Positions 19,667 through 29,532 of a DNA stretch of 64,000 nt are shown here, one piece after another. Position 1 is the first letter of the stretch. Every line of letters begins with the position of its first letter. The stretch covers positions 42,478,581 to 42,542,580 of the forward strand of contig OX442314.1 of NCBI GenBank assembly GCA_949358305.1. The letters run 5' to 3'. The stretch comes from Strigamia acuminata (lineage: Eukaryota > Arthropoda > Chilopoda > Geophilomorpha > Linotaeniidae). The position numbers and the translations under genes were made by a program. Below the pieces are notes generated by a model. That model saw only the letters and a list, made by a program, of their open reading frames with translations. It had not been told where the DNA came from and ran no database searches.

Positions 19667-22600
19667 CTGACGACTGCGCTCTTACTATTGTGTTGATTCC
19701 AATGGAAGAAGACATGGAGGATGCTCTATTTGATGACATTTCATCCACAGAACCAGATCCTCGCGTGGTTTTTTCCACAGAACCTGAAATCGACCATGTA
19801 AACGTTGCATTGAAGACAGGAAAGAGTATTACTCCCCTGCCTTACATCAAGGCAACACTAAACGATTTAAAGGTCACCGCTCTGATGGATACTGGGGCAA
19901 CCCACAGGTACATCAGCGGGGGAATGCTTAAAAAGCTAAACCTCTTGCACTTTATGACTCCATTTTTAGAAAATCGAGTTGTATACACTGGCGATAGGCC
20001 AACACGTCCAATCGGGACAATCACGTTGCCACTTAAGTGGCGAGGTGGTGAGCTTCCGGTGACATTTACTGTTCTTCCATCAGCTTCCAAATTTATACTA
20101 TTAGGTTGCTCTTGGATTATCGAAAATAAGATTGTTCTCAATCTAACAGAGCGAGAATATTTCCATATTGATTTTCCACATGACACATTTCCCTTCGACG
20201 ACCCACCATCGCCTGAAGAACTTGGAAATGCAATAATGGATCGATGGGATGCTTTGGTTGCAGAATCAAAGTCACCTGTTATCTCTACGGCTGATTTAAG
20301 CCAGAAACTGCTAGCAAAAAGCAAATTGTTGCCAAGACAGAGATTTCAAATCTCAACTCTTGTAAAAAAATACAAACATGTGTTTAGTGACAAAGCTGGC
20401 TGCCACCCCACGTTGGAACATCCAATTCCGACTGGAGATGCACCTTCATTTCGATGCAAAGATCGACCAATGAATCCCAAGAAAGCTGAGATTTATCGCG
20501 AATTGGTTGCTGAATTGCTGAGAGATGGTTGGGCTGAACCTTGCGAGGGGAGTTACAAAAACCCCCCCGTGATTGTAGCAAAGAAAGATGGAGGTTACCG
20601 CCTCTGTATTGATTTTCGCTGGCTAAATAAGATCACAATTAAGGACGTCTATCAGATGCCCTCAATTTCTATGATTTTGGCCTGTTTAGGTGGGAAAAAG
20701 TTCTTTTCTACTCTTGATTTAACTAAAGGTTACTACCAAATAAAGCTTAAACCAAGTGATAAGAGGAAGACTGCCTTTTCTACCTCTGATGGAACATACC
20801 AGTTTACTCGTATGCCTTTCGGACTGTGCAATGCACCCAGTGCGTTTCAGAGAATGATGGATCAAGTTCTTGGAACTGCACAACACAAGTGGGCACTCGC
20901 TTACCTCGATGATATTATCATTTTTAGCGACTCATTTGAGGAACACCTTCAACATCTAGATGACATATTGTCAAAACTAGATAAAAACAAACTGACAGCT
21001 AGTCCGTCAAAGTCATTTCTTTGCCCAGAAGAATTAAATTTTCTTGGTTTCACAATGTCAAATGGGAGCTATAGCCCAAACAACGACAAAGTGGAGGCAA
21101 TTTTAAAATATCCAACCCCTTCCAGTATAAAGCAGCTTCAGCGTTTTATTGGAATGGTAGGTTTCTATGCTGCTCTAATTCCAAAATTGAGTATTACTCA
21201 AAAACCATTCTTTGCCCTTCTAAAGAAAGATACAAAATGGGAATGGTCTGAAGAATGCAATGTTGCCTTTGAATATTTGAAAAATCAACTTGCAAAAGGA
21301 ATTATGCTGCCTCTGCCTGATTTCGCACGCAACTTTACCATCCATACAGATGCTAGTGGCGGCGGGCTCGGAGCTGTCCTCATGCAGATTGATGACCATG
21401 GTGCTTTAAGACCAGTTGCATACGCCAGCAGAACTCTGCAAGGCGCGGAAAACAACTACAGCACCACCGATTTGGAATGTTTAGCTGTGGTTTGGGCTGT
21501 TGATAAGTTCAAACCATACATTGAATATTCTGAATACCAAGTTGAGACTGACCATCACGCTCTGAGATTTCTCATGACAATGGAAAATCCAGCTGGAAGA
21601 CTGGCTAGGTGGGCAATGAAATTGCAAAATGAAAATTTCACCATCAAGTACCGGAAAGGCACCGACAATCAAGTCGCAGATGCCTTATCCAGAGTCTCTC
21701 TTGATAATGGCAATCCATTAGAAGGAAAAGCAACTCTAACAGAGATTATAGAACCTGTTGCTCTAGCTTATCTCACAAATGAGATCGATGACTCAATGTC
21801 ATTCGAGAACATTATATTGCAGCAACGTGCAGATAAACATCTTTCAAAACTAATCGAATGGTTAGAATTGGATGATGGACAACCTCGACCAGAACTTCCT
21901 AAGTTCTTGGAAGACAGGCAGTACGACTGCACACTCACTAGAAAAGGAATGCTTATTATTTATGCACCTTTTAAAACTGATTTCTTTGTAGAGGAAGAAG
22001 ATTTGGGAATTGGATTTAAAATCTTTATTCCCCCGTCTCTGCAACTCGCAGCCCTCCAACTAATTCATGATCACCCAATGGCTGGTCACGGAGGAGTTGA
22101 AGTAACTTTGGAGCGATTGAAAAGAATTTATTTCTGGCCAAATATGCAAAAAGAAGTTAAACTTCATGTAGCTAGCTGCAATCGCTGCCAACGCTGTAAA
22201 CCGATTCAGAGGAAACCAAAAGGATTAATGGTCCCAACCTCTCCAAAAATTGGTCGTTTTGAGAAGATAGGAATTGACCTAATTGGTCCACTGCCTAGAA
22301 CTCCAAACAGAAATCGCTTCATTCTGGTTGTGGTGGATTATGCCACTGGCTGGATGGAAGCTACGCCGCTAAGATCTGCTAAAATGACTGCAATTGCACC
22401 AATTTTAAAACGATTTTTTAGCTGTCATGGGTGCCCTCGTTTCATGTTGAGCGATAATGGCCCCCAATTCATTTCTGACGTTTATCAGACTCTCTGTGAC
22501 GATGCTGGGGTTGTCCCAATAAAAACGACACCTTATCATCCCCAGACTAATCTGACTGAGCGTGTAAACAGAAATATCAAGATCATGCTTCGAATCTTTA

Positions 22601-23400
22601 CTTTTGAGCACGATCACTGGGACAGATGCATTGACCAAATAAATTTTGCTTTGCACTCTGCTCCAAATGTGTCTACCGGCTTTACACCAGCAATGCTAAC
22701 GTATGGCAGAGAAATTCGACCGTTTTGGGACAATCGAGACGTGTCTTATGACACCCCTTTCGACCCAAATAGGCCCTACGACGCTGTCAGAATGCTAGTC
22801 GCTAGACACCGTACTCTGATTGCTGCAGCTCTAAAAAATAAGAGTCTAGCCCAAGCAAAACAGAAAACTTATTACGATCGACACCGCAGCGACGATAAAT
22901 TCGAAGTTGGAGATTTGGTTTTACTAAAGACCCACCCATTGTCCAATGCTGCTAATCGATATGCTGCGTCCCTTGAGGATCGCTTTGAAGGACCATATGT
23001 AATTACTAAAGTCTTTAATAACAATGCGTATGCCCTTGCAACACCAATCACTTTGCAAGCGAGAGGCACATACAATATTGTAAAACTCAGGAGATTCGTC
23101 CCCTCAGAAGAAAAGGCTCAATGGCCCATTTTAGATGAGGAAGATGAAGAAGTTCTTGAGAACCGACCTGTGAACACTGGAACAGCAACAATCTTGCCAC
23201 CACCAGTGCGACCAACAGAATCTGGTATCGCAACCAAGTTGCCAACACCAGTAGAACTTTTGGGAAATCCAAAAAAGAAAAAGGCTTTGCCTCTGCCACG
23301 AGTGGATTCACACAAAACCACGGCAGCACAGTCAAAACCGAATTCGGATTCGAAAAGACCATCGAGAAATCATATTTTGCCGATACGATACAGAGATTGA
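19621..23400 (+). CDS. pol: Pol of the gypsy element: protease-RT-RNase H-integrase
   Basis: The frame is open from 19621 with its first ATG at 19702, and is most likely made as a Gag-Pol fusion by -1 frameshifting. Numbering from 19690: protease ALMDTGATHRYIS (catalytic Asp 67); reverse transcriptase with IDFRWLNKITI, LDLTKGYYQI, FGLCNAPSAFQ and YLDD (405-408); RNase H IHTDASGGGLGAVL (Asp ~554); integrase with an H-H-C-C zinc module (HDHPMAGHGG ... CNRCQRCK, ~793-835), then Asp 863, Asp 922 in SDNGPQF and Glu 957 in LTERVNRN; a C-terminal GPY/F-like patch, FEGPYVITKV. No chromodomain was recognised. All catalytic residues are present and there are no stops, so it looks competent. Confidence 0.93.
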   Translation, partial: HVGKRGVAVDRNSRVTDDCALTIVLIPMEEDMEDALFDDISSTEPDPRVVFSTEPEIDHVNVALKTGKSITPLPYIKATLNDLKVTALMDTGATHRYISGGMLKKLNLLHFMTPFLENRVVYTGDRPTRPIGTITLPLKWRGGELPVTFTVLPSASKFILLGCSWIIENKIVLNLTEREYFHIDFPHDTFPFDDPPSPEELGNAIMDRWDALVAESKSPVISTADLSQKLLAKSKLLPRQRFQISTLVKKYKHVFSDKAGCHPTLEHPIPTGDAPSFRCKDRPMNPKKAEIYRELVAELLRDGWAEPCEGSYKNPPVIVAKKDGGYRLCIDFRWLNKITIKDVYQMPSISMILACLGGKKFFSTLDLTKGYYQIKLKPSDKRKTAFSTSDGTYQFTRMPFGLCNAPSAFQRMMDQVLGTAQHKWALAYLDDIIIFSDSFEEHLQHLDDILSKLDKNKLTASPSKSFLCPEELNFLGFTMSNGSYSPNNDKVEAILKYPTPSSIKQLQRFIGMVGFYAALIPKLSITQKPFFALLKKDTKWEWSEECNVAFEYLKNQLAKGIMLPLPDFARNFTIHTDASGGGLGAVLMQIDDHGALRPVAYASRTLQGAENNYSTTDLECLAVVWAVDKFKPYIEYSEYQVETDHHALRFLMTMENPAGRLARWAMKLQNENFTIKYRKGTDNQVADALSRVSLDNGNPLEGKATLTEIIEPVALAYLTNEIDDSMSFENIILQQRADKHLSKLIEWLELDDGQPRPELPKFLEDRQYDCTLTRKGMLIIYAPFKTDFFVEEEDLGIGFKIFIPPSLQLAALQLIHDHPMAGHGGVEVTLERLKRIYFWPNMQKEVKLHVASCNRCQRCKPIQRKPKGLMVPTSPKIGRFEKIGIDLIGPLPRTPNRNRFILVVVDYATGWMEATPLRSAKMTAIAPILKRFFSCHGCPRFMLSDNGPQFISDVYQTLCDDAGVVPIKTTPYHPQTNLTERVNRNIKIMLRIFTFEHDHWDRCIDQINFALHSAPNVSTGFTPAMLTYGREIRPFWDNRDVSYDTPFDPNRPYDAVRMLVARHRTLIAAALKNKSLAQAKQKTYYDRHRSDDKFEVGDLVLLKTHPLSNAANRYAASLEDRFEGPYVITKVFNNNAYALATPITLQARGTYNIVKLRRFVPSEEKAQWPILDEEDEEVLENRPVNTGTATILPPPVRPTESGIATKLPTPVELLGNPKKKKALPLPRVDSHKTTAAQSKPNSDSKRPSRNHILPIRYRD
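19627..19678 (+). promoter_or_regulatory. Programmed -1 ribosomal frameshift cassette between gag and pol
   Basis: GGGAAAC at 19627-19633 is a classic X XXY YYZ slippery heptamer and is in the correct phase (gag codons GGA AAC). After a 7-base spacer, CGCAGTCG (19641-19648) pairs perfectly with CGACTGCG (19671-19678), an 8-bp stem with a 22-base loop. In addition GGAGT (19636-19640) can pair with ACTCC (19655-19659) inside the loop, which allows a pseudoknot-like fold. The -1 frame is open from 19621 to the pol stop, with a TGA just before it at 19618. Phase, spacing and stem were checked base by base; function is inferred. Confidence 0.82.
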
Positions 23401-23643
23401 CCACTAGGTGGACACCTCCGAATTCGAAATTCCTACGGACCAATCACGAGACGACAACATAGCGTTTCCGGTTTCGTACACGTTGCGTAAAAGACGTTAT
23501 TCTGCGGTACTTAAGAAGGAATCTTGGCAACATCAAATCATTCTCGTTCCAAGCAAGTGACTGTCCAGTTCGTCTCCTCCGCACGAATCCCGTCGATTTC
23601 CTGTTCCGTATATTTGATTTGATCAATTCATTTTTATTTTCCA

Positions 23644-24822
23644 ATGGAAGAATATCCAGCCGGCACTCGAGTCGTATGCCCAGTGTGTTTAGGAAGTTGC
23701 GTAACCGAACGCAACAACGGCGCGTTAACTCCGTGCGAAAACTGTCTTGGCGAAGGACATGTGGATCGCAACGAGCCTTTGGAACTCTGGTTCCGTCATT
23801 TTATGACGGTATCCGGACGCCCGATTCCAGTAAGAAACCGCGTGGTCGGTTGGATGCGAGTGCGTTCTCGTAGAGAAAGAAAGAAGTCAGAAAAGGCGTT
23901 TTACGCCAATTCCGGCGCCTCGACTTCGGCCCAATCGCCACGAACGGGATCAAATCCCAATTCCACGTCAAAAGCTGACGATACAACGACTGGACGAGTT
24001 TCAAAAAGAGCGGTTTTACGCTTGAAACTAGCCGAATTTGCGGCGAATCGTTCGCAAACGTCGCAGACACCGAAAACTTCAACTTCGAGTTCGACTAAAA
24101 TCCTTCGACCACCGAAGAAAGTGACTGTAAAACAGTCATGTTCGACGGTGACAGAATCGAAAGCCAAACCACGCTCTGAGATTTCGGCGGCCCTCGTCGC
24201 AATGCGACTAAAGATCCGCGAACGAAATCCAAAGATGGCGGAAGAGACAGTAAACGCTTTAGCCAAAGAACGTCTCAAGTGGGAGAAGGTCGCTGATTAT
24301 AAACAGCGACAAGCCGCCCTCGCCGTGAGCCAACGAGTGACCGCTACGGTTACGTCATGTACGCAAGCGGCGAAGAAATCAATCCCACCACCGTCGTGTA
24401 CGATCGTCTCAAACGATACGAGCATGCCGACGGAATTCGTTTGTTCCTCGACTGTTTTACAGTCAATTCCAAATCCAGCGGTCATTATGCCGCCGATATT
24501 CGGCGAGAGACCAACGGACATTTCATTTCAGAATCTCCAGACCGCTCCGATGTCAATCGAAAATGGCGCGGCCGCCACCGAGACCGTCGCCGAAGCATCG
24601 AGTGCGATGGAAACCGAAGAATCGCATACGCCTCCGCCGCCTCTTCCACCACAATCGAAGGCAGAGAAGGCGGAGAAGAAGGCGGAAAAGAAAACCAGAT
24701 CCGCCGCGAAGCGAGAGCAAAAGACGCGTCGTAACCTGGCGAAGGAGCTGCCGTCGATAAAAGAGAGCGAACGTGACGACGACGAGACGCCACCGACGCC
24801 CGGCAAGACGCTACAGATATAG
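23644..24822 (+). CDS. Third ORF of the gypsy element: zinc-motif, basic, low-complexity protein
   Basis: 392 residues, between pol and the 3' LTR, where env would sit in errantivirus-type elements. It has no signal peptide and no membrane segment, so it is not an envelope. Residues 12-39 carry VVCPVCLGSC, then PCENCLGEGHV: two CxxCxG half-sites resembling the DnaJ-type cysteine-rich zinc module, with only two of the usual four repeats. An R/K-rich stretch (~69-84) follows, then Ser/Thr/Pro-rich low complexity, a helix-like KMAEETVNALAKERLKWEK segment (~195-215), and a Lys/Glu/Ala-rich tail with a PPPPLPP patch. A nucleic-acid-binding or chaperone-like accessory role is possible but unproven. 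Translation would need a spliced or internal-start mRNA. I know of no named family for it. Confidence 0.75.
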   Translation: MEEYPAGTRVVCPVCLGSCVTERNNGALTPCENCLGEGHVDRNEPLELWFRHFMTVSGRPIPVRNRVVGWMRVRSRRERKKSEKAFYANSGASTSAQSPRTGSNPNSTSKADDTTTGRVSKRAVLRLKLAEFAANRSQTSQTPKTSTSSSTKILRPPKKVTVKQSCSTVTESKAKPRSEISAALVAMRLKIRERNPKMAEETVNALAKERLKWEKVADYKQRQAALAVSQRVTATVTSCTQAAKKSIPPPSCTIVSNDTSMPTEFVCSSTVLQSIPNPAVIMPPIFGERPTDISFQNLQTAPMSIENGAAATETVAEASSAMETEESHTPPPPLPPQSKAEKAEKKAEKKTRSAAKREQKTRRNLAKELPSIKESERDDDETPPTPGKTLQI

Positions 24823-25295
24823 AAGAAGTGGCCAGTTTTTCTCAAAACTTTATAATGCCAATAGTGTTGATAGTTTTTACATTTTTTAAATGGTTTTTTC
24901 TCTATCAAAGTAATAATAATAGTCCTAACTTTTATTCTCAAAGCTACAAATGCATTTACTTACCTATTAGAATTAAATTAACTTAGATTTTAATATTTTT
25001 CAAAGAATTTTTTATTCAAATGTGTTAAAAATTTACAAGTGTTATTTACAGTATTTATATTTCACGAATTGTATTTTGTCTTCATCCTGGGGGTAAGTGT
25101 GCGTTGTTTTCTCTGGTGTATTTTTCCCGATGTTACCTGCTGGTGATCCGTGGTCCAGTTGTCATCAACTCATCCGGTCATCTGGTTATCTGCAAAAAAG
25201 AAAAGTAATGATTAATTTTTAATTATGAAATTAACTTTCAAACAACCACTTTCGTGATTGTGTTGAGGTACCCCTCTCAGTACTTACCTTTTTTA

Positions 25296-25306
25296 GGGGG
25301 GGGAGA
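25296..25306 (+). other. Polypurine tract of the gypsy element
   Basis: A run of A, then G residues, ending GGGGAGA lies immediately before the 3' LTR start TGTGACC, the expected plus-strand primer site. Confidence 0.8.
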
Positions 25307-25929
25307 TGTGACCGGCTGCCCGCTCAGTCCGCTCACTTGCCTGCAACACACGGCGCTTCCACGGCTCTCGCGCACCTCGTGTGTTTCTCGCGCGCACCTG
25401 TTGCGGACCCCCGCACCAGGTGGAGCTGATGGTCGTTGGCCCGGCCAATTGGGAACCGGAAGTGCCCCTTCCGGAAGTGGTGGGCCCCGCAGAGGCCCAA
25501 GAGAGTTCTCTAACTTCCAGCATGGCGAACGGTCGCTTCCACGATCGCTCTTCCACGCTGGCGGCAATGACGAATCCAGTTGGCGTAGCGACTCTGTCGC
25601 CCGCCGGGACTTGATAGTCCACGTTCCCCATGTCCGTCCTGCGTTCTCCGTGAACGTAGCGGCGACATGGCTAAACGGTATTCCGACCACGTGTGTCATG
25701 GCGGCCATTGGCCGCCGTGCCACGCGGTCTTGTTAGGGACGGCTGTTCGCAGCCGTCGCATTGGGAAATGCACTGGGAGACACCACATCATACCCCTAGA
25801 CATCAATAAAGCTTACCTTAAACTAAACTTGTGTCTCTTGTGTATTTCGGAGTGAATTCTATCGTGTGTGTTGTGTCCAGCGCCTCGTGGCTCTCCCCCG
25901 ACCACGTGGCGACCGTCCAAACACTCACA
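25307..25929 (+). repeat. 3' LTR of the gypsy element in DHX16
   Basis: 623 bases, same length and apparently the same sequence as the 5' LTR, preceded by the polypurine tract and followed by the target duplication ACGT. Confidence 0.92.
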
Positions 25930-25933
25930 ACGT

Positions 25934-27274
25934 GGACGCGTGCATCGTGTCCATCTTGCAGATCCACATGACGCAGCCGCCCGGCGACATTTTGGTGTTT
26001 TTGACCGGTCAAGAGGAGATCGAAACGTGCCAGGAGATGTTGGCAGAAAGAACGAAGAAGTTGGGCGCGAAAATGAGCGAATTGCTCGTTTTACCGATTT
26101 ACGCAAATCTGCCGTCCGAACTGCAAGCGAAGATCTTCGAACCGACCCCCGCGCGTTCGAGGAAGGTTATTTTGGCCACCAATATCGCCGAGACGTCGCT
26201 GACCACGGGATCATCTACGTGATCGATCCCGGGTTTTGCAAGCAAAACAGCTACAATCCGCGCACGGGGATGGAGTCGCTGAACGTCATACCGATATCCA
26301 AGGCGTCGGCCAACCAAAGGGCCGGTCGGGCCGGACGGGTCGCACCGGGCAAGTGTTTCCGGTTGTACACCGCCTGGGCGTACCAGGAAGAGTTGGAGGC
26401 CAACGCCGTTCCCGAAATCCAACGTGTGAATCTGGGAAATGTGGTTTTGATGCTGTTCTCGTTGGGGATTAGCGATTTGTATCGGTTCGACTTCATCGAT
26501 CCGCCGCCGTCCGAGACGATCGTGTTGGCGATGGAGCAGCTGTACGCTTTGAACGCGCTCAACCAGAAGGGAGAACTGACTAAAATCGGACGGAAAATGG
26601 CCGAATTTCCCATCGATCCGATGATGTCTAAGATGATCTTGGCTTCGGAGCAATACAAGTGCTCGGAAGAAATTTTGACGATCGCGGCCATGTTGTCCGT
26701 GAACGGCGCCATCTTTTATCGGCCGAAAGACAAAGCTGTGCTCGCGGATACGGCCAAGATGACTTTTGTTGATCCGGCCGGCGATCATTTGACGTTACTC
26801 AACGTTTATAATCAGTGGGTGGAAACTGATTATTCGGTACAGAATTTCATCCAACATCGCTCGATGCGACGAGCGCGGGACGTGCGGGAACAACTCGAAG
26901 GGTTGCTCGAGAGAACTGAAGTTGCGTCGACGTCGAATACGGAGGTAAAGGACATTTTGAAGGCTGTGACTGCTGGATTTTTTTATAATACGGCTAGGCT
27001 GGGTAAAGGGGGTTTGTATAAAACGGTTAAACATAATCAAGCAGTGTTGATACATCCGCAAAGCAGTTTGTTTGAGAAAGTGCCGCGGTGTTTGGTGTAT
27101 TACGAACTCGTGGTTACGTCTAAGGAGTATTTAAGGCAGGTGATTGAAATTGATAGTAGTTGGCTGTTGGAAGTGGCACCGCATTATTACAAAGACAAGG
27201 ACTTTGAGGATTTGAGTAAGCGGAAAATGCCGAAAAATACGGGCAAAGCGAGAGAAGAGTTGGGATTTAATTGA
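25934..27274 (+). pseudogene. DHX16: DHX16, 3' part, with a 4-base frameshift
   Basis: The frame resumes after the target duplication with [20 protein letters not shown], then FLTGQEEIE. It runs through RecA2 (TNIAETSLT), breaks, and continues in another frame with [21 protein letters not shown], the winged-helix/ratchet and OB-fold regions, and a C-terminus [16 protein letters not shown] matching the family end. The break at ~26201-26210 reads CTGACCACGGGATC, where four bases (ATCG or equivalent) appear missing before GGGATC. Both parts add to ~3090 bases, about 1030 codons, the usual DHX16 length. The break may be a real null mutation or an assembly error, since the rest is free of stops. 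Confidence 0.9.
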
Positions 27275-27417
27275 TTAAGCTTGTAAATCAAATGGAAAAT
27301 GTTTGTGATATATTTTTTTTTCTTTCATTTTATTATTTTTGTAGTTTTATAAATTAAAATTTCATATTAAAATTCCCTTTTTTTAAATAAATCTTTCAAT
27401 TTTATTTCATTTCCAAT
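27275..27417 (+). other. DHX16 3' UTR region
   Basis: AT-rich sequence after the stop at 27274, with an AAATAAA polyadenylation signal near 27384. It ends where the inverted-repeat element begins. Confidence 0.45.
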
Positions 27418-27420
27418 ATT

Positions 27421-28949
27421 AGGGGGTTTCATTAATTAAGCAATTTTGTAATTTTGCAACTTTAGCAATTTTGCACTTTTGGATTTGTCACATGATATCA
27501 GTTCCACCAATCATGTGCATAATTGCAAAAACACAAAACAGAAAAAATACACAATCACAAAATCAAAGGTAGTTTTGCTATTTTGGCAAAAATGGCAGCA
27601 GCCAAACTCAATCCAAGTGGCCATCACAAATTGTGATTAATAATTAGTTTCAAAAACAATCTCATAATTTTGCAATTTTGCAATTATTTAAATAGTCACG
27701 TGACTTCCTATCCACCATATTAGGTTATAGTTATATCCAACCAATTTTAAAATGTGATGCAAAAAAACTAGTTCTTATTTGTGTGATGGAACAAAATATT
27801 TTTTAATAAGGTGCATTTTAATAAATACTAGCTGTTCACCCACAAAGCCAAAGTCATAGATCAGACAAATGTATACAACCAAAAATAAAATAAATTTTTG
27901 CAAAACTAAACCAAACCCATAATAATGCAACCCAAACCCAAACCACACCAAACCAAAACCAATGCCAATCTGGCCAATACCCAAACACAATCAAACCCAA
28001 AAGTTAACCTAAACCCAACGTTAATCCAGCCAATTCAATTTTGGCCCAAACCACTGCAACCTGCTATTTTGTCCTCCTTTATTATTCAACCACTTTTTCC
28101 AACTTTTTCTTATAAATCAACCCAAAAAAGATCGTTTTTTCCAAAATTTAAAGTCAACGGTTAATCCGATCAAAAAGTTATCTGTACCATCGTTTTCAGC
28201 GGGATTTTCTTCTCTGGAAACCTGTTTTAAACATTTCATTCGGTTAATTTTACGAATTTTTGGTTTTGTCATGGTCGAATCTCGAATCCAAATTCTGCAC
28301 CAAATTTCCAAATTTTCCCATTCGGCACTTTTCCTCGCCCGAATCAAAAAATAAAAAATACAGGCTTGTGCAGAATTGTCTCCTCTTCAAAATGAGCTTG
28401 GTTCCATAATTTTCCGAGCTTATCTTGACATAGAAAACAATAAAAAACGATACGCGACGAACATTTCCGCCTGAATTTCCATTCGGGCACCCGCTAAAAT
28501 CGCCCTGAATCGCCCTGAATCGGTACTTTTTTTTACCCGAATCGAAGTATTGAGTTTCCTAGCTGTTATACAGTCATGGATGCATCAGCATTTTGATGAT
28601 ATACAAGGATACAAGTTGGCCACTTAGATAGAGCTTGGATGCCTCCATTTTGTTTTGAGTTTCACAAGCCTCAAAATCACTTCTTATCAAAATCGCAAAA
28701 ACTACCTTTTAGATGTTTTTGGGATTTTGTGTTTTCACTCTTTTGTGCTTTAGTGAATGTGAATGTGATTGGTAGAACAGATATCACATGACAATACTCA
28801 AAAATCACAAAATTGTCCAGATCACACAATTGCAAAATTGACTGGGTTAATTCAATGTAAACTCATTTTTGGAGGCATCAAAAAATAATGATTTTGTGAT
28901 TAATGCAAAATCACAAAATTGCAAAATCATTCATATAATGAAACCCCCT
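27421..28949. mobile_element. 1.5-kb non-autonomous DNA transposon with long inverted repeats, TSD ATT
   Basis: AGGGGGTTTCATTA at 27421 is mirrored by TAATGAAACCCCCT ending at 28949, each flanked by ATT (27418-27420, 28950-28952). Inversion continues inward through diverged arms rich in CAATTTTGCAA and a segment with ACATGATATCAGTTCCACCA in the left arm and its reverse complement type in the right (28770-28800). The centre (27900-28570) has no ORF with a known domain. A 3-bp duplication suggests a Harbinger-like or related family; the autonomous partner is not in the window. Confidence 0.7.
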
Positions 28950-28952
28950 ATT

Positions 28953-29263
28953 AATTCATTACCGTAGGAAAAGTTGTTTTTGTGAATTAACGTACAACGG
29001 TAAAATTAACGCAAAATGCTGAAAATCTTTCTGTAACGGTTCTCAATTCTGATTGGCTGCGCTATATTTTATTTCAGTGTTGAAAATGATACACTAAAGG
29101 CTAAAATAGTGTATCGTGGAGCAAAGTAAGGAAAAAATGCATCCCGCAAACTCTCTATTATTTTTTTGTGACGATGTAACGGTAATGAATTTGAATAACG
29201 CGTGCAACACTGCCCCATTCCCTTATTCAATCTGAGACTGTAAAAGGAAAAGATACAAATTAC
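28953..29263. other. Non-coding stretch
   Basis: No ORF or repeat recognised between the inverted-repeat element and the minus-strand gypsy element. Confidence 0.3.
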
Positions 29264-29267
29264 GGAT

Positions 29268-29519
29268 TGTAAAGTTATCGCCTCTCTTGAAACTTGTTGA
29301 AAACTGTTAAAATAACTGTTGCCAAAATGGCCACACAACCAGTCAGTTCTCTAGATTTAACAGGAATGCTTTATTTTACAAAGAATATACAAAAATGGTT
29401 TTTAATCTTTTAATCTTCTCAACTCGATGTTCACATTCCTCGCGTTGGCGCGCGCGTCTTGTTGACGATCCTGTCGCCCCCTGGTGTTGTCTTTCTGCAC
29501 CACGCCTTTACACTCCACA
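29268..29519 (-). repeat. 3' LTR of the minus-strand gypsy element
   Basis: 252 bases; near-identical to 34385-34636 (one visible change, CTTCTC versus CTTCCC near 29415/34532). Confidence 0.9.
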
Positions 29520-29532
29520 CTCGACCATCCGA

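Larger units (their letters stand above)
15206..25929 (+). mobile_element. Young 10.7-kb Ty3/gypsy LTR retrotransposon inserted in DHX16
   Basis: Two 623-base LTRs (15206-15828 and 25307-25929) that I could not distinguish by eye, each TGTGACC...CACTCACA, flank the element. The DHX16 bases ACGT are duplicated on both sides (15202-15205 and 25930-25933): a 4-bp target duplication. Internal order: ~2.2-kb leader, gag, pol (protease, RT, RNase H, integrase), an extra ORF, and a polypurine tract. The domain order RT-RNH-IN places it in Ty3/gypsy. The Gag knuckle (CX2CX3HX4C) has the spacing I recall from Mag-like lineages. All ORFs look intact, so the element may be active. Partial relatives lie at 38285-39172 and 55715-55925. 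Confidence 0.93.

Noticed and set aside
23644-24822. Envelope protein for the third ORF of the young gypsy element
   Set aside because: No signal peptide, no transmembrane segment and no cleavage-site-like region; the protein is basic and low-complexity with a zinc motif.
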